DNA from: DAIMFL01 sp964372215
GTDB lineage: Bacteria > Pseudomonadota > Alphaproteobacteria > Dongiales > Dongiaceae
Assembly: GCA_964372215.1 (NCBI GenBank)
Contig: CAYJQC010000011.1
Coordinates: 62,001-126,000, forward strand
Direction: 5' to 3'
Length of the DNA: 64,000 nt
Shown: one piece after another, positions 41,962 through 51,508 of the stretch
Layout: each line of letters opens with the position of its first letter
Position numbering within the stretch: position 1 is the first letter of the stretch
Program-made: the position numbers and the translations under genes
The notes under the pieces: generated by a model
Told to the model about the DNA's origin: nothing
The model's input: only the letters and a program-made list of their open reading frames with translations
Database searches by the model: none

Positions 41962-42891
41962 ATGTCCAGCGCCAAGCCGAAGCCGCGGACCCACGTGCCG
42001 CTGAAGCTGCGCCTCAAGGCGTGGTGGGACGGCTGCGACGTCGTCGTGCATGCGCGCGACGGCGGCGAGGAACCGCAGGCGCAGACACCGGCCCGCCAAG
42101 TCGTCGGATTCCGCGATCCCGACAAGCCGTGGCAGACCGCCAAGGCGAAGCTCGCCTGCATGCTCTGGGGCGAGGGCTTTTCCCATCCCGGCGACATCGG
42201 GCATGTGCTCGAACTCGCCAAGCCGTTCGCGTTGACCCCGGCGATGACCGTGGTCGACCTCTGTGCCGGGCTGGGCGGTGGCGCGCGGGCGATCGTCGAG
42301 GAGTTCGGCGTCTGGGTGACTGGCATGGAACCTGACCCGGAGCTCGCCGAAGCCGGCATGCAGATCTCGACCAAGGCCGGCCAGGCCAAGAAGGCCGCGG
42401 TCAGCCATTACGATCCGGAAAATCTGGATATCCGGGCCGGCACGGTCGACTGCTTCCTGTGCCGCCAACTGCTGCATCGGGTCGACAACAAGGCGGGATT
42501 CCTGACCGGCGTCGTGCGGGCGATCAAGGGCCGCGGCCAGCTTGTGATCACCGACTACATGCTTGCCGATGCGGCGGCGGCGGACTCCCCGGCGATCCAG
42601 GCCTGGCGCGAGTCCGAGCCGGTGCCCCTTCATCTCGCCACCGCGGACGCCTACGCCAAGCTGCTGGCCGGGGCCGGGCTGGACGTCCGGGTCACCGAGG
42701 ACATGACCGCCGGGTTCCGCAGCATGGTGCTGCAGGGCTGGTCGGGCCTGACCACGGCGACCCAGGGGGCGACCCTGGATCCCGAGCTGGTGGTCGCCCT
42801 GGTCGACGAGCTGGAGCGCTGGACCCGGCGCATCGCCGCCTTCGACAGCGGCGCCCTGAAGCTGGTCCGGTTCTATGCCCTGCGGGGCTAG
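41962..42891 (+). CDS. SAM-dependent methyltransferase
   Basis: This 309-residue protein has a class I methyltransferase domain (about 95-235) with motif I as VVDLCAGLGGGARA, an acidic end of beta-2 (MEPDPE) and a later LVITDYML stretch. The first 60 residues are an unusual basic leader of unknown role. It resembles small-molecule methyltransferases more than DNA or rRNA enzymes, but the substrate cannot be called. It lies 134 bp upstream of rpmJ, which has its own promoter, so it is probably a separate unit. Confidence 0.82.
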   Translation: MSSAKPKPRTHVPLKLRLKAWWDGCDVVVHARDGGEEPQAQTPARQVVGFRDPDKPWQTAKAKLACMLWGEGFSHPGDIGHVLELAKPFALTPAMTVVDLCAGLGGGARAIVEEFGVWVTGMEPDPELAEAGMQISTKAGQAKKAAVSHYDPENLDIRAGTVDCFLCRQLLHRVDNKAGFLTGVVRAIKGRGQLVITDYMLADAAAADSPAIQAWRESEPVPLHLATADAYAKLLAGAGLDVRVTEDMTAGFRSMVLQGWSGLTTATQGATLDPELVVALVDELERWTRRIAAFDSGALKLVRFYALRG

Positions 42892-42946
42892 GATGCGGCC
42901 CCGGGGGCGGCCCGGCCGCGGCGCCCGGACGTGCTGTGGCATGCGG

Positions 42947-42976
42947 TTGACAGCACCGGGGGCGACCCCCTATTTT
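42947..42976 (+). promoter_or_regulatory. Sigma-70-type promoter of rpmJ
   Basis: TTGACA (42947-42952) is followed after 18 bp by TATTTT (42971-42976). Transcription should start near 42983 and give a leader of roughly 40 bases before the rpmJ ATG. The -35 box is perfect and the -10 box matches 4 of 6, as expected for a strongly expressed ribosomal-protein gene. Confidence 0.65.
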
Positions 42977-43025
42977 CCCGGGCTCGCGAACGGGCCCCGG
43001 CGCCCCTGGAGACGGACAGCGCATC

Positions 43026-43151
43026 ATGAAGGTAGTTAACTCTTTGAAATCGGCCAAGACGCGCGACAAGAATTGCCGCGTCATCCGGCGCAAGGGGCGG
43101 GTCTACGTGATCAACAAGACCAACCCGCGGTTCAAGGCCCGCCAGGGCTGA
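43026..43151 (+). CDS. rpmJ: 50S ribosomal protein L36, zinc-free (C-minus) form
   Basis: This 41-residue protein is too short for routine gene calling but is clear: it starts MKVVNSLKSAKTRDK, continues CRVIRRKGRVYVINK, and ends RFKARQG. Canonical L36 binds zinc with three cysteines and a histidine. Here only one cysteine is left, so this is the C-minus form common in alphaproteobacteria. It sits in the large ribosomal subunit near the 3-prime end of 23S rRNA. It has its own promoter and a strong terminator, so it is a monocistronic gene. Confidence 0.96.
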   Translation: MKVVNSLKSAKTRDKNCRVIRRKGRVYVINKTNPRFKARQG

Positions 43152-43212
43152 TCCTGGGCGGCCGGCGCGGCGATCGGCCGCGCGCGACGCCTCGAGCCGC
43201 CGAAAAATGAGG

Positions 43213-43241
43213 AAACCGCGCCTGCGACGGCGCGGTTTTTT
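43213..43241 (+). terminator. Intrinsic terminator of rpmJ
   Basis: AAACCGCGCC (43213-43222) pairs with GGCGCGGTTT (43229-43238) around a 6-nt loop and runs into TTTTTT. This is a textbook Rho-independent terminator, 62 bp after the rpmJ stop codon. Confidence 0.9.
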
Positions 43242-43372
43242 GCGTCCGGAGTCCGGCGGCATTCCCCTGTTCGGTCCCCCGGGCTTGATCCGGTAGCCGC
43301 CCTCGCCCAGAGTTGGGCCGACCCCGACTCACCGCGTGTCGACCCTCCCGGCGCGCCACGAGGCCACCGTTC

Positions 43373-44860
43373 ATGCGCATGCCGGAGCCCGATCCCCAGA
43401 CGATCGCCGCCCGGGCCGAAATCGCGGCCGGGCTGCGGACGCTGGTGCCGGGCGTGCCGGTGATCAGCGAGGCGGCGGAACGCAAGGTCTATGAAAGCGA
43501 CGGCCTGACCGCCTACCGCCAGCCGCCGCTCGCCGTGGTGCTGCCGGGCACGACGGCGGAGGTATCGGCGATCCTGAAATATTGCCATGCGCGGCGGCTG
43601 AAGGTGGTGCCGCGCGGCGCCGGCACCTCGCTGTCGGGCGGTGCGCTACCCCTGGCCGACGGCATCCTGATGGGGCTGGCGCGGCTCAACCGCATTCTCG
43701 ACATCGACCTCGAGAACCGCTGTGCCGTGGTGCAGCCGGGCGTCACCAATCTCGGCATCAGCCAGGCGGTCGAGCATGCCGGCTTCTACTACGCCCCCGA
43801 TCCGTCGAGCCAGATCGCCTGCACCATTGGCGGCAACATCGCCGAGAACTCCGGCGGGGTGCATTGCCTGAAATACGGCCTCACCACCAACAACGTGCTC
43901 GGCCTCGAGATCGTGCTGATCGACGGCACCGTGCTGCGCCTCGGCGGCAAGCATCTCGATGCCGGCAGCTACGACCTGCTCGGCGTCATGACCGGGTCGG
44001 AGGGGCTGCTCGGCGTGGTGACCGAGGTGACGGTGCGGCTGCTGAAGAAGCCGCCGACCTCGCGCGCGCTGCTGATCGGCTTTCCCTCCAACGAATCGGC
44101 CGGCGACACGGTCGCCGCCATCATCGCCGCCGGCATCATCCCGGGCGGCATGGAGATGATGGACAAGCCGGCGATCGCGGCCGCCGAGGCCTTCGTGCAG
44201 GTCGGCTACCCGCTCGATGTCGAGGCGCTGCTGATCGTCGAGCTGGACGGACCGGCGCCCGAGGTCGACGAGCTGATCGCCCGGGTCGAGGCGATCGCCC
44301 GCGCGCGCGGCGCGGTCTCGCTGCGCGCCAGCACCGGCGAGGCCGAGCGCCTGGCATTCTGGGCCGGGCGCAAGGCGGCGTTTCCCGCGGTCGGCCGCAT
44401 CTCGCCCGACTACTACTGCATGGACGGCACGATTCCGCGCCGTCGCCTGCCCGAGGTGCTGGCGCGCATGCGCGAGCTGTCGGTGCGCTACAATCTGCGC
44501 GTCGCCAACGTCTTTCATGCCGGCGACGGCAACCTGCATCCGCTGATCCTGTACGACGCCAACAAGCCGGGCGAGTTGGAGGCGGCCGAGGAGTTCGGCG
44601 CCGATATTCTCAGGCTTTGCGTCGAGGTCGGCGGCGTGCTGACCGGCGAGCACGGCGTCGGCGTCGAGAAGCGCGACCTGATGCCCACCATGTTCTCCGA
44701 GATCGATCTGGCGCAGCAGCAGCGGCTGAAATGCGCGTTCGATCCCGGCGGGCTGCTCAATCCCGGCAAGATGTTCCCCGAGCTGCATCGCTGTGCCGAG
44801 CTCGGCCGGCTGCACATCCATCGCGGCCAGGTGCCGTTCCCCGACCTGCCCCGCTTCTGA
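43373..44860 (+). CDS. glcD: Glycolate oxidase FAD-linked subunit
   Basis: GlcD carries the flavin that oxidises glycolate to glyoxylate. The 495-residue chain has the PCMH-type FAD-binding domain (about 45-225, with PRGAGTSLSGGALP and IGGNIAENSGGVHCLKYG) and the C-terminal FAD-oxidase domain (with NVFHAGDGNLHP and a GVLTGEHGVGVEKRD ending). The ATG at 43373 is preferred, with GAGG upstream. It is followed by glcE after 19 bp and then glcF, the usual three-subunit order. No GlcC-type regulator is adjacent. Confidence 0.96.
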   Translation: MRMPEPDPQTIAARAEIAAGLRTLVPGVPVISEAAERKVYESDGLTAYRQPPLAVVLPGTTAEVSAILKYCHARRLKVVPRGAGTSLSGGALPLADGILMGLARLNRILDIDLENRCAVVQPGVTNLGISQAVEHAGFYYAPDPSSQIACTIGGNIAENSGGVHCLKYGLTTNNVLGLEIVLIDGTVLRLGGKHLDAGSYDLLGVMTGSEGLLGVVTEVTVRLLKKPPTSRALLIGFPSNESAGDTVAAIIAAGIIPGGMEMMDKPAIAAAEAFVQVGYPLDVEALLIVELDGPAPEVDELIARVEAIARARGAVSLRASTGEAERLAFWAGRKAAFPAVGRISPDYYCMDGTIPRRRLPEVLARMRELSVRYNLRVANVFHAGDGNLHPLILYDANKPGELEAAEEFGADILRLCVEVGGVLTGEHGVGVEKRDLMPTMFSEIDLAQQQRLKCAFDPGGLLNPGKMFPELHRCAELGRLHIHRGQVPFPDLPRF

Positions 44861-44879
44861 ATTTACGGACCAGACCACA

Positions 44880-46109
44880 TTGTCCAACGTCATCAAGCCC
44901 CGCAGCGACGACCAGGTGCGCGACGCCGTCGCCTGGGCGCTGAGCAGCGCCGAGCCGCTCGAGCTGGTCGGCGCCGGCACCAAGCGCGGCTTCGGCCGGC
45001 CGGTGCAGGCCAGCCATGTGCTCGATCTCTCCGGCCTGTCCGGCATCACCCTGTACGAGCCGGAGGAACTGGTGCTGGGCGCGCGCGCCGGCACCGGGAT
45101 GCGCGAGATCGAGGCGGCGCTCGCCGAGCAACGCCAGATGCTGGCCTTCGAGCCGCCGGACCTGGGGCCGCTCTATGGCGGCGACGCCGGGCAGGCGACG
45201 CTGGGCGGCGTGCTGGCCTGCAACCTCTCGGGTCCGCGGCGGATCAAGGCGGGGGCGGCGCGCGACCATTTTCTCGGCTTCCACGGCGTGAGCGGCCGGG
45301 CGGAGGTGTTCAAGGCCGGCGGAAGGGTGGTCAAGAACGTCACCGGCTATGACGTGGCCAAGCTGATGGCCGGCTCGTTCGGTACCCTGGCGGCCATGAC
45401 CGAGGTGACGGTGAAGGTGCTGCCGGCCCCGGAGAAGACCCGCACCGTGCTGCTGTTCGGACTCGAGGACGAGGCCGCGGTCGATGCGCTGGTGGTCGCG
45501 CTGCAGAGCGCGCACGAGGTCTCGGGCGCGGCCCATTTGCCGGCGGTCATCGCGGCAAGCTCGGCGGTCGAGCGCATCGCCGAGGCCGGCGGCGCGGTCA
45601 CCGCGATCCGCATCGAAGGCACGCCCGAGTCGGTCGCCTATCGCTGCGCCGCCCTGCGCCAGGAGCTGTCGGGCCTGGCCGCGGCGCAGGGCGAGCTGCA
45701 CAGCATGAATTCGGGTGCGCTCTGGCGCGAGCTGCGCGACGCCGCCTGTTTCGTCGGGGATCGCGAGGCGGTGGTCTGGCGCATCTCGGTGCCGCCGGCG
45801 GCCGGCGCCAAGGTGATCGCCGCGGCGGCCGACAGCGGCCTGCGGTTCCGGCATTTCTACGACTGGGGCGGCGGGCTGATCTGGCTCGCCACGCCGCCCT
45901 GGGGCGACGCCGGCGCCGAGGTGATCCGCGGCGCCATCGCCGAGATCGGCGGCCATGCGACGCTATTGCGCGGGCCGGACCCGCTGCGCGTCGCGATTCC
46001 GCCGTTCCAGCCGCAGCCGCCCCAGCTCGCCGAGCTGTCGCGCCGGGTCAAGGCGGCCTTCGATCCCGAGGGCATCCTCAATTCCGGTCGCATGGATGCG
46101 GGCGGGTAG
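44880..46109 (+). CDS. glcE: Glycolate oxidase FAD-binding subunit
   Basis: GlcE, 409 residues, is a second FAD-binding PCMH-type subunit of the complex. It starts at a TTG at 44880 (then SNVIKPRSDDQVRDAVAWAL), which matches the usual family N-terminus. An in-frame ATG at 44793 would overlap glcD by 68 bases and add unrelated sequence. The GAGTKRGFGRPVQA and GTGMREIEAAL motifs and the NVTGYDVAKLMAGSFGTL segment are characteristic. It is 19 bp after glcD and 5 bp before glcF. Confidence 0.93.
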   Translation: MSNVIKPRSDDQVRDAVAWALSSAEPLELVGAGTKRGFGRPVQASHVLDLSGLSGITLYEPEELVLGARAGTGMREIEAALAEQRQMLAFEPPDLGPLYGGDAGQATLGGVLACNLSGPRRIKAGAARDHFLGFHGVSGRAEVFKAGGRVVKNVTGYDVAKLMAGSFGTLAAMTEVTVKVLPAPEKTRTVLLFGLEDEAAVDALVVALQSAHEVSGAAHLPAVIAASSAVERIAEAGGAVTAIRIEGTPESVAYRCAALRQELSGLAAAQGELHSMNSGALWRELRDAACFVGDREAVVWRISVPPAAGAKVIAAAADSGLRFRHFYDWGGGLIWLATPPWGDAGAEVIRGAIAEIGGHATLLRGPDPLRVAIPPFQPQPPQLAELSRRVKAAFDPEGILNSGRMDAGG

Positions 46110-46114
46110 CGCCG

Positions 46115-47407
46115 GTGCAGACCAGCTTCACGCCGGCGCAGCTCGCCGATCCCGACATCGCCGAAGCCGACCGTATCCTCCGCACCTGCGTGCATTGCGG
46201 GTTCTGCACCGCGACCTGCCCGACCTATGTGCTGCTGGGCGACGAGCTCGATTCCCCGCGCGGCCGGATCTACCTGATCAAGGACATGCTGGAGAACGAG
46301 CGGCCGGCGACGGCCGAGGTCGCGCTCCATGTCGACCGCTGCCTGTCCTGCCTGTCCTGCATGACGACCTGCCCGTCGGGCGTCCATTACATGCATCTGG
46401 TCGACCATGCGCGAACCCATATCGAGGCGACCTACGCGCGGCCGCTCGCCGATCGTTGGCTGCGCGGCGTCCTCGCCACGGTGCTGCCGCGGCCCTGGCT
46501 GTTCCGCCTGGCGCTCGCCGGCGCGGCGCTGGCGCGGCCGTTCCGCCGGCTGCTGCCCGGGCGGCTCGCCGGCATGGTCGCCATGGCGCCGGCGCGCCTG
46601 CCGTCGCCCTCGTCGGTGGATGTACCGCAGGTGTTCGCCGCGCAGGGTCCGCGGCGCAGGCGCGTCGCCCTGCTCGCCGGCTGCGCCCAGCAGGTCCTGG
46701 GGCCGCAGATCAACGAGGCGACGATCCGGCTGCTGACCCGCCACGGCGTCGAGGTGGTGGTGGCGCAGGGGGCGGGCTGCTGCGGGGCGCTGACCCATCA
46801 CATGGGCAAGTCGGGACCGGCCCACGCGGCGGCGAAGGCCAACATCGCCGCCTGGACGCGTGAACTGGACGGCGCCGGGCTCGACGCGGTGGTGATCAAT
46901 GCCTCGGGCTGCGGCACCACGGTCAAGGACTACGGGCACATGTTCCGCAGCGACCCGGCCTGGGCCGGCAAGGCGGCGAAGATCTCGGCGATCGCCCGCG
47001 ACGTCAGCGAACTGATGAGCGAGATCGGACTGCAGGCGCCGGCCGGGAAGCACGATCTCGCCGTCGCCTATCACGCCGCCTGCTCGCTGCAGCACGGCCA
47101 GCAGATCAGGGACGAGCCGAAGGCGCTGCTCGCCGCCGCCGGGTTCAGGGTGCGCGACGTCCCGGAAGGACATCTGTGCTGCGGCTCGGCCGGCACCTAC
47201 AACATTCTGCAGCCGGAAATCGCCGGCGCCTTGCGCGACCGCAAGGTCGCCAATATCGAGCGCACGAAGGCCGACGTCATCGCATCAGGCAATATTGGCT
47301 GCCTGGTGCAGATCGCCGGCGGCACCGGCATCCCGGTCGTGCATACCGTCGAGCTATTGGACTGGGCGACCGGCGGGCCGATGCCCGCGGCGCTCGAGCG
47401 GAACTAA
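46115..47407 (+). CDS. glcF: Glycolate oxidase iron-sulfur subunit
   Basis: GlcF, 430 residues, passes electrons from the flavin subunits to the membrane chain. Two 4Fe-4S clusters are bound by the N-terminal CVHCGFCTATCPTY and CLSCLSCMTTCPSG motifs. Two cysteine-rich domains with CGAL- and CCGSAGTY-type motifs follow. The start is GTG at 46115, 5 bp after glcE. The gene ends in a 4-bp tail-to-tail overlap with the hydrolase gene on the other strand. Confidence 0.96.
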   Translation: MQTSFTPAQLADPDIAEADRILRTCVHCGFCTATCPTYVLLGDELDSPRGRIYLIKDMLENERPATAEVALHVDRCLSCLSCMTTCPSGVHYMHLVDHARTHIEATYARPLADRWLRGVLATVLPRPWLFRLALAGAALARPFRRLLPGRLAGMVAMAPARLPSPSSVDVPQVFAAQGPRRRRVALLAGCAQQVLGPQINEATIRLLTRHGVEVVVAQGAGCCGALTHHMGKSGPAHAAAKANIAAWTRELDGAGLDAVVINASGCGTTVKDYGHMFRSDPAWAGKAAKISAIARDVSELMSEIGLQAPAGKHDLAVAYHAACSLQHGQQIRDEPKALLAAAGFRVRDVPEGHLCCGSAGTYNILQPEIAGALRDRKVANIERTKADVIASGNIGCLVQIAGGTGIPVVHTVELLDWATGGPMPAALERN

Positions 47408-48543
47408 GCCTCGCTCAGTCCTTTCGCCATGCGTCGCTGGACGTCGAGCGCGCGCGCCCAGATCTTCCGCTTCCAGTCGTCGCCGTCCGGGTAGAACGCG
47501 GCGCGCATCTCCGCCTTGATCGCGCGGCCCTGGTCGCTGTCGGGGTCGCCATGCTGACGCAGCCAGTTGTCGGCGCGCACCGACTCGATCATCGCCATCA
47601 GCGGCACCGTGCCGTACTCGAGGGTGATCTCGCTGAGCGCGGCGTGAGGCAGGGCGCGCGCCACGCCGGTCACCGTCGAGCCGGAGGTCACCGGCGAGGA
47701 CGAGGTGCCGGTGTCGAACGTCGTCGCCTCGCCGCCGAACCAGTGGTTGATCCGGGCATAGCCCGGTTCCGTCGGCTCGTGGTCGTTCATCACCTCGCCA
47801 TAGCCGAACGGGCCGAGTCCGGTATGCAGGTCGATCACCGCGACGTGGCGGGCGTGGCCGCAGAAGCGCTGGAGGATCTCGGTCAGCGTCCGGCGCGACC
47901 AGGTCGGCCCGGCGCCGCCGTAATACACGCCCGTCGGGTCGTTGTACTGCCCGCCGGTGAGCGCGCTGGCCAGCGCCAGCGCGCCGTGGCGCTCCCTGTA
48001 GGCATCGAAGGCGGCGTTGCAGCGGGCGCGGGTCGCGGCATCCCAGCGCGTCGGGCAGATCGAATCGCGCAGCGCCGCGTAGCCGTCGTTCACCGGCAGC
48101 GGCAGGCCGTGGTCGACATAATTTCGGTTGAGGTCGACGTTGTCCTCGTTGATCCGGCGGCCCCAGGCGAAGCCGTGGGGGTTGATGGCGTGGATCGCCA
48201 GGGTGGCGATGCCCTCGGGCAGGGCGCGGTCGAGCCGGGTCGCCAGCGCGCCGGTCTGGATCGCCGAGCCGCAATGGCCCTCGACGCCGTGGGTCGCCGA
48301 GATCGTGACCATCACGCGGTCCGCGTCGCGCGGCCCAAGCCAGGCCAGGTCGGTGGCCAGAATCTCGCCGGACGGGCCGGCGGCGGGATGGCGGAAACTC
48401 TCGATGGTCGCGCCGGCGGCCTGGGCCGCCGCCAGGAATCCGGTCCGCGCCGCGGCGTAGGTTTCGGCGAAGAACCGGACCGCGCCGTCTTCGGACGCCG
48501 GGCCGTGGCCCGCCGCACCGGGCTGAGCCGCCGTGGACTCCAT
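47404..48543 (-). CDS. DUF2817 (M14-like) zinc hydrolase
   Basis: This 379-residue protein belongs to the DUF2817 group, related to M14 carboxypeptidases and succinylglutamate desuccinylases. Zinc-ligand candidates are His and Glu in ATHGVEGHCG and His in VIDLHTGLG. A late Glu in LEYGTVPL is in the position of the catalytic base. No signal peptide is present, so it acts in the cytoplasm on an unknown amide. The ATG at 48543 was chosen because it starts the conserved region. The frame is open much farther upstream, but that part is out-of-frame sequence of the kinase gene. Confidence 0.88.
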   Translation of the reverse strand: MESTAAQPGAAGHGPASEDGAVRFFAETYAAARTGFLAAAQAAGATIESFRHPAAGPSGEILATDLAWLGPRDADRVMVTISATHGVEGHCGSAIQTGALATRLDRALPEGIATLAIHAINPHGFAWGRRINEDNVDLNRNYVDHGLPLPVNDGYAALRDSICPTRWDAATRARCNAAFDAYRERHGALALASALTGGQYNDPTGVYYGGAGPTWSRRTLTEILQRFCGHARHVAVIDLHTGLGPFGYGEVMNDHEPTEPGYARINHWFGGEATTFDTGTSSSPVTSGSTVTGVARALPHAALSEITLEYGTVPLMAMIESVRADNWLRQHGDPDSDQGRAIKAEMRAAFYPDGDDWKRKIWARALDVQRRMAKGLSEA

Positions 48544-48614
48544 GATTTCGTCTCCAGCTTGCAAGTGCGGGGCGCAGCATAGGCGCGCCGGCCGACGGCG
48601 GGTAGCGGCTGCCG

Positions 48615-50561
48615 CTAGCGCGCCGCGCGTGCGGTGCCGCCCGCCAGCACCGAGCGCAGCACGGACGCCAAGTCCTGGCGCGAGAACGGCTTGGCGAGCA
48701 GGGCGGCGCCTTCCGGCAGGTCCAGGTCGGTCGCATTGCCGCCGCCATAGCCGGTGATCATCAGCACCCCGAGATCGGGCTGCCGCTCCAGCAGCTGCCC
48801 CGCCACCTCGGTGCCGCGCGGCCCGGTGCCGATCAGGATGTCGCTGACCAGCAGGTCGAACCGGCCGGCCGCGTCGTGCGCGGCAAGCGCCTCCCCGGCG
48901 TCTGCCGCCATGGTGACGCGATAGCCGAGATCGGTGAGCATGTTCACGCAGAGGGTGCGGACGGCCGGATCGTCGTCGAGCAGGAGGACCGTCTCGCCGG
49001 CGCCGCGCGGCGGCTCGGCCGTGCTTGGCTCCGCCGGCGGCACGGTGTCGGCCTCGGCCTGCGCCAGCGGCAGGAACAGATTGACGGTGGTACCGCGCGC
49101 GACCGCGCTGTCGATCGTGATGTCTCCGCCGGACTGCTTGACGAAGCCGTAGACCATGCTGAGGCCGAGACCGCTGCCCTGGCCCACGCCCTTGGTGGTG
49201 AAGAACGGATCGAATACCCGCTCCAGCACGTCGGGCGTGATGCCGGTGCCGGTATCCGCCACCGACAGCCTGACATAGGTGCCGGCAGCGACGCCCTTGG
49301 CACCGGCGTTCTTCGCATCCTTGCCGTCGAGCCACACCGTCTCGGCCCGGACCGTCAGCGTGCCGCCCTGCGGCATCGCATCGCGGGCGTTGAGGGCGAG
49401 ATTGAGGATGGCGTTGTGCAGTTGGGCGGGATCCGCCATCACCTTGGGCAGCTCGGCCGGCAGGTCGATCTCGAGTATGATGCTCTGCCCCATGGTGCGG
49501 CGGATCAGCTCGCCGATTTCCTGCAGCAGGTCGGCGAGCACGACCGGCTGCGGCTGCAGGATCTGCTGGCGCGAAAAGGCCAGCAGGCGGCGGGTCAGAT
49601 CGGCGCCGCGGTCGATGGCGCGCATGGCAGCCTGGATTTCGGGGCTGTCGTGACCGAGCTTGGCGTCGATCAGGTCGAGATTGCCCGAGATCACCATCAG
49701 CAGATTGTTGAAGTCGTGGGCGACGCCGCCGGTCAGCTGGCCCACCGCCTCCATCTTCTGCGCCTGGAACAGCTGCTCCTCCATGCGGCGGATCTCGGTG
49801 GTTTCCATCGACAGGCTGCAGATGCCGATGATGTAGCCGGTGTCGTCGCGCAACGGGAACTTGGCGTTGTGGATGTAGCGCGCCTTGCCGTCCTCGACCT
49901 CCTTGACCTCCTGCTGGACCGCCTTGCCGGATTCGATCACCCGACGATCGGCGGCCTCGTAGACGCGGGCGATCTCCGGCGAGAAGAAGTCGGAGGTGCG
50001 CAGGCCGATGACCGCGGCCATGTTCGAGCCGCGCTCCTCGGCGACGTTTTTGCTGACCGCGATGAAGCGGCCGTCGCGGTCCTTCAGCACGATCTCGACC
50101 GGGGCGTTCTCCAGGATGGCGCGCAGCCAGGTGTCGCGCTGGCGCACCGCGGCCTCGGTCGGCGCTTCGCCGCCGTTGGCGACCAGGAACCCGATGATCC
50201 GGGGCGCGGCCGGACCGTGCGGCTCGTCGCGAACCAGCGACAGCAGCATGTCGATTTCATCGCCGTCGCGCCGGCGCAGGGCGACGGGGATGCCCTCGAC
50301 ATGGCCATCCCGATGCGTCAGGTGCAGCCCGGAGAGCTCGCGCACCCGGTGCGCCGATTCGGGCGACAGAAAGTCCACGGCGTTGCGCCCGACCGCCTCG
50401 TGCTCGCCATAGCCGAGCACCAATTGCCAGCGCTCGTTGACCGCGAGCAGGCAGCCGTCGGGGTCCGTCGTCTGGATCATGACGGGTGCGTATCGGAACG
50501 GGTCGTGCCGCCGGGGCTCGTACGGTTCGCTCAAGGTTCTCGCTTCTGTCGCTTTCGTCAT
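48615..50561 (-). CDS. PAS hybrid sensor histidine kinase with receiver
   Basis: This 648-residue cytosolic kinase has two PAS domains (about 20-130 and 135-255), a HisKA domain with His282 in GGVAHDFNNLL, a HATPase domain and a C-terminal receiver with Asp574 in LVSDILIGTG. There is no membrane segment. It resembles the hybrid kinase at 19226 in plan but is clearly different in sequence. No phosphotransfer or output protein is adjacent. The ATG at 50561 was chosen. The promoter should lie in the 244-bp gap shared with the divergent TPR gene. Confidence 0.93.
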   Translation of the reverse strand: MTKATEARTLSEPYEPRRHDPFRYAPVMIQTTDPDGCLLAVNERWQLVLGYGEHEAVGRNAVDFLSPESAHRVRELSGLHLTHRDGHVEGIPVALRRRDGDEIDMLLSLVRDEPHGPAAPRIIGFLVANGGEAPTEAAVRQRDTWLRAILENAPVEIVLKDRDGRFIAVSKNVAEERGSNMAAVIGLRTSDFFSPEIARVYEAADRRVIESGKAVQQEVKEVEDGKARYIHNAKFPLRDDTGYIIGICSLSMETTEIRRMEEQLFQAQKMEAVGQLTGGVAHDFNNLLMVISGNLDLIDAKLGHDSPEIQAAMRAIDRGADLTRRLLAFSRQQILQPQPVVLADLLQEIGELIRRTMGQSIILEIDLPAELPKVMADPAQLHNAILNLALNARDAMPQGGTLTVRAETVWLDGKDAKNAGAKGVAAGTYVRLSVADTGTGITPDVLERVFDPFFTTKGVGQGSGLGLSMVYGFVKQSGGDITIDSAVARGTTVNLFLPLAQAEADTVPPAEPSTAEPPRGAGETVLLLDDDPAVRTLCVNMLTDLGYRVTMAADAGEALAAHDAAGRFDLLVSDILIGTGPRGTEVAGQLLERQPDLGVLMITGYGGGNATDLDLPEGAALLAKPFSRQDLASVLRSVLAGGTARAAR

Positions 50562-50805
50562 GAATTGGGATCTGTGTCCGACCGTGGCTGACAGAGAACT
50601 CGCAAAACAGCGCATTCTAGAATTCGGACATGCTCAAATCGTTAAGGGCCGTCCGCCGCGGGTTCGGGAGGGCGCTTCACAGGATCTTGATAAGCCTGGA
50701 ATTGTATTGTCGCAGCTTGGACTTACGCTGGCCACCCTGTCGGCCGGATTGCGGTTAGGACCGGTTGCCCGTTGCCTGGCCGCCGATCTTTCGCATACTA
50801 ACCTC

Positions 50806-51387
50806 ATGCGCTCCGCCTTGCGCACCCTCCGGGTTCTCGTGTTCGGCCTCGCCGGCTTGCTGCTGGGCCAGGCGGGGGGCGGCGCGGTCGCCTGGGCCGA
50901 TCAGAGCGACACGCGGCTGGCGCCGCTCTTCGACATCCTGAAGGAGACCAAGAATCCGCTGGAGGCGCGGCTTGCCGAGCAGCAGATCTGGACGATCTGG
51001 ATGTCGTCGGAGGATGCCACCGCCAGCCTGCTGATGCACAAAGGCGTCGAGGCGATGGCGGCCGAGGACCTGAAGGGCGCCCTCCAGATCTTCAGCAAGC
51101 TGGTGGAGATCGCGCCCGATTTCGCGGAAGGATGGAACAAGCGGGCCACGGTCCTGTTCCTGCTCGGCGCCTATCCCGAATCGATCGCCGACATCGACCG
51201 CACCCTGGAGCTCGAGCCGCGGCATTTCGGGGCGCTTTCCGGCCTCGGCCTGTGCAACACCGAGCTCGACCACGACGAGGCCGCGCTCGACGCCTTCGAG
51301 CGGGCGCTCACCGTCAACCCCCATATGAACGGCGCCCGCGCCAACGCCGAGTTCCTCCGCCGGCGGATCGGCGACAAGGCGATCTGA
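50806..51387 (+). CDS. Secreted TPR-repeat protein
   Basis: This 193-residue protein begins with a signal peptide (LRVLVFGLAGLLLG core, cleavage near AWA). Its mature part is mainly three TPR-like helix pairs, such as GVEAMAAEDLKGALQIFSKL and NKRATVLFLLGAYPESIAD. It probably acts as a periplasmic scaffold. The ATG at 50806 is preferred, since the open frame further upstream has no signal and reads as promoter region. It is divergent from the hybrid kinase gene with a 244-bp gap. Confidence 0.85.
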   Translation: MRSALRTLRVLVFGLAGLLLGQAGGGAVAWADQSDTRLAPLFDILKETKNPLEARLAEQQIWTIWMSSEDATASLLMHKGVEAMAAEDLKGALQIFSKLVEIAPDFAEGWNKRATVLFLLGAYPESIADIDRTLELEPRHFGALSGLGLCNTELDHDEAALDAFERALTVNPHMNGARANAEFLRRRIGDKAI

Positions 51388-51508
51388 ACGGTCGCCCGCC
51401 CGGCCGACCCCGGCATGCGGCGGGCGGTGGATTCCCGGACCATCCCGTGATTTGCTGCAGCCCGGCCGCCCGGCAGGCGGAGCGGGCAAGCGGGGGCGTC
51501 AGGGCATC

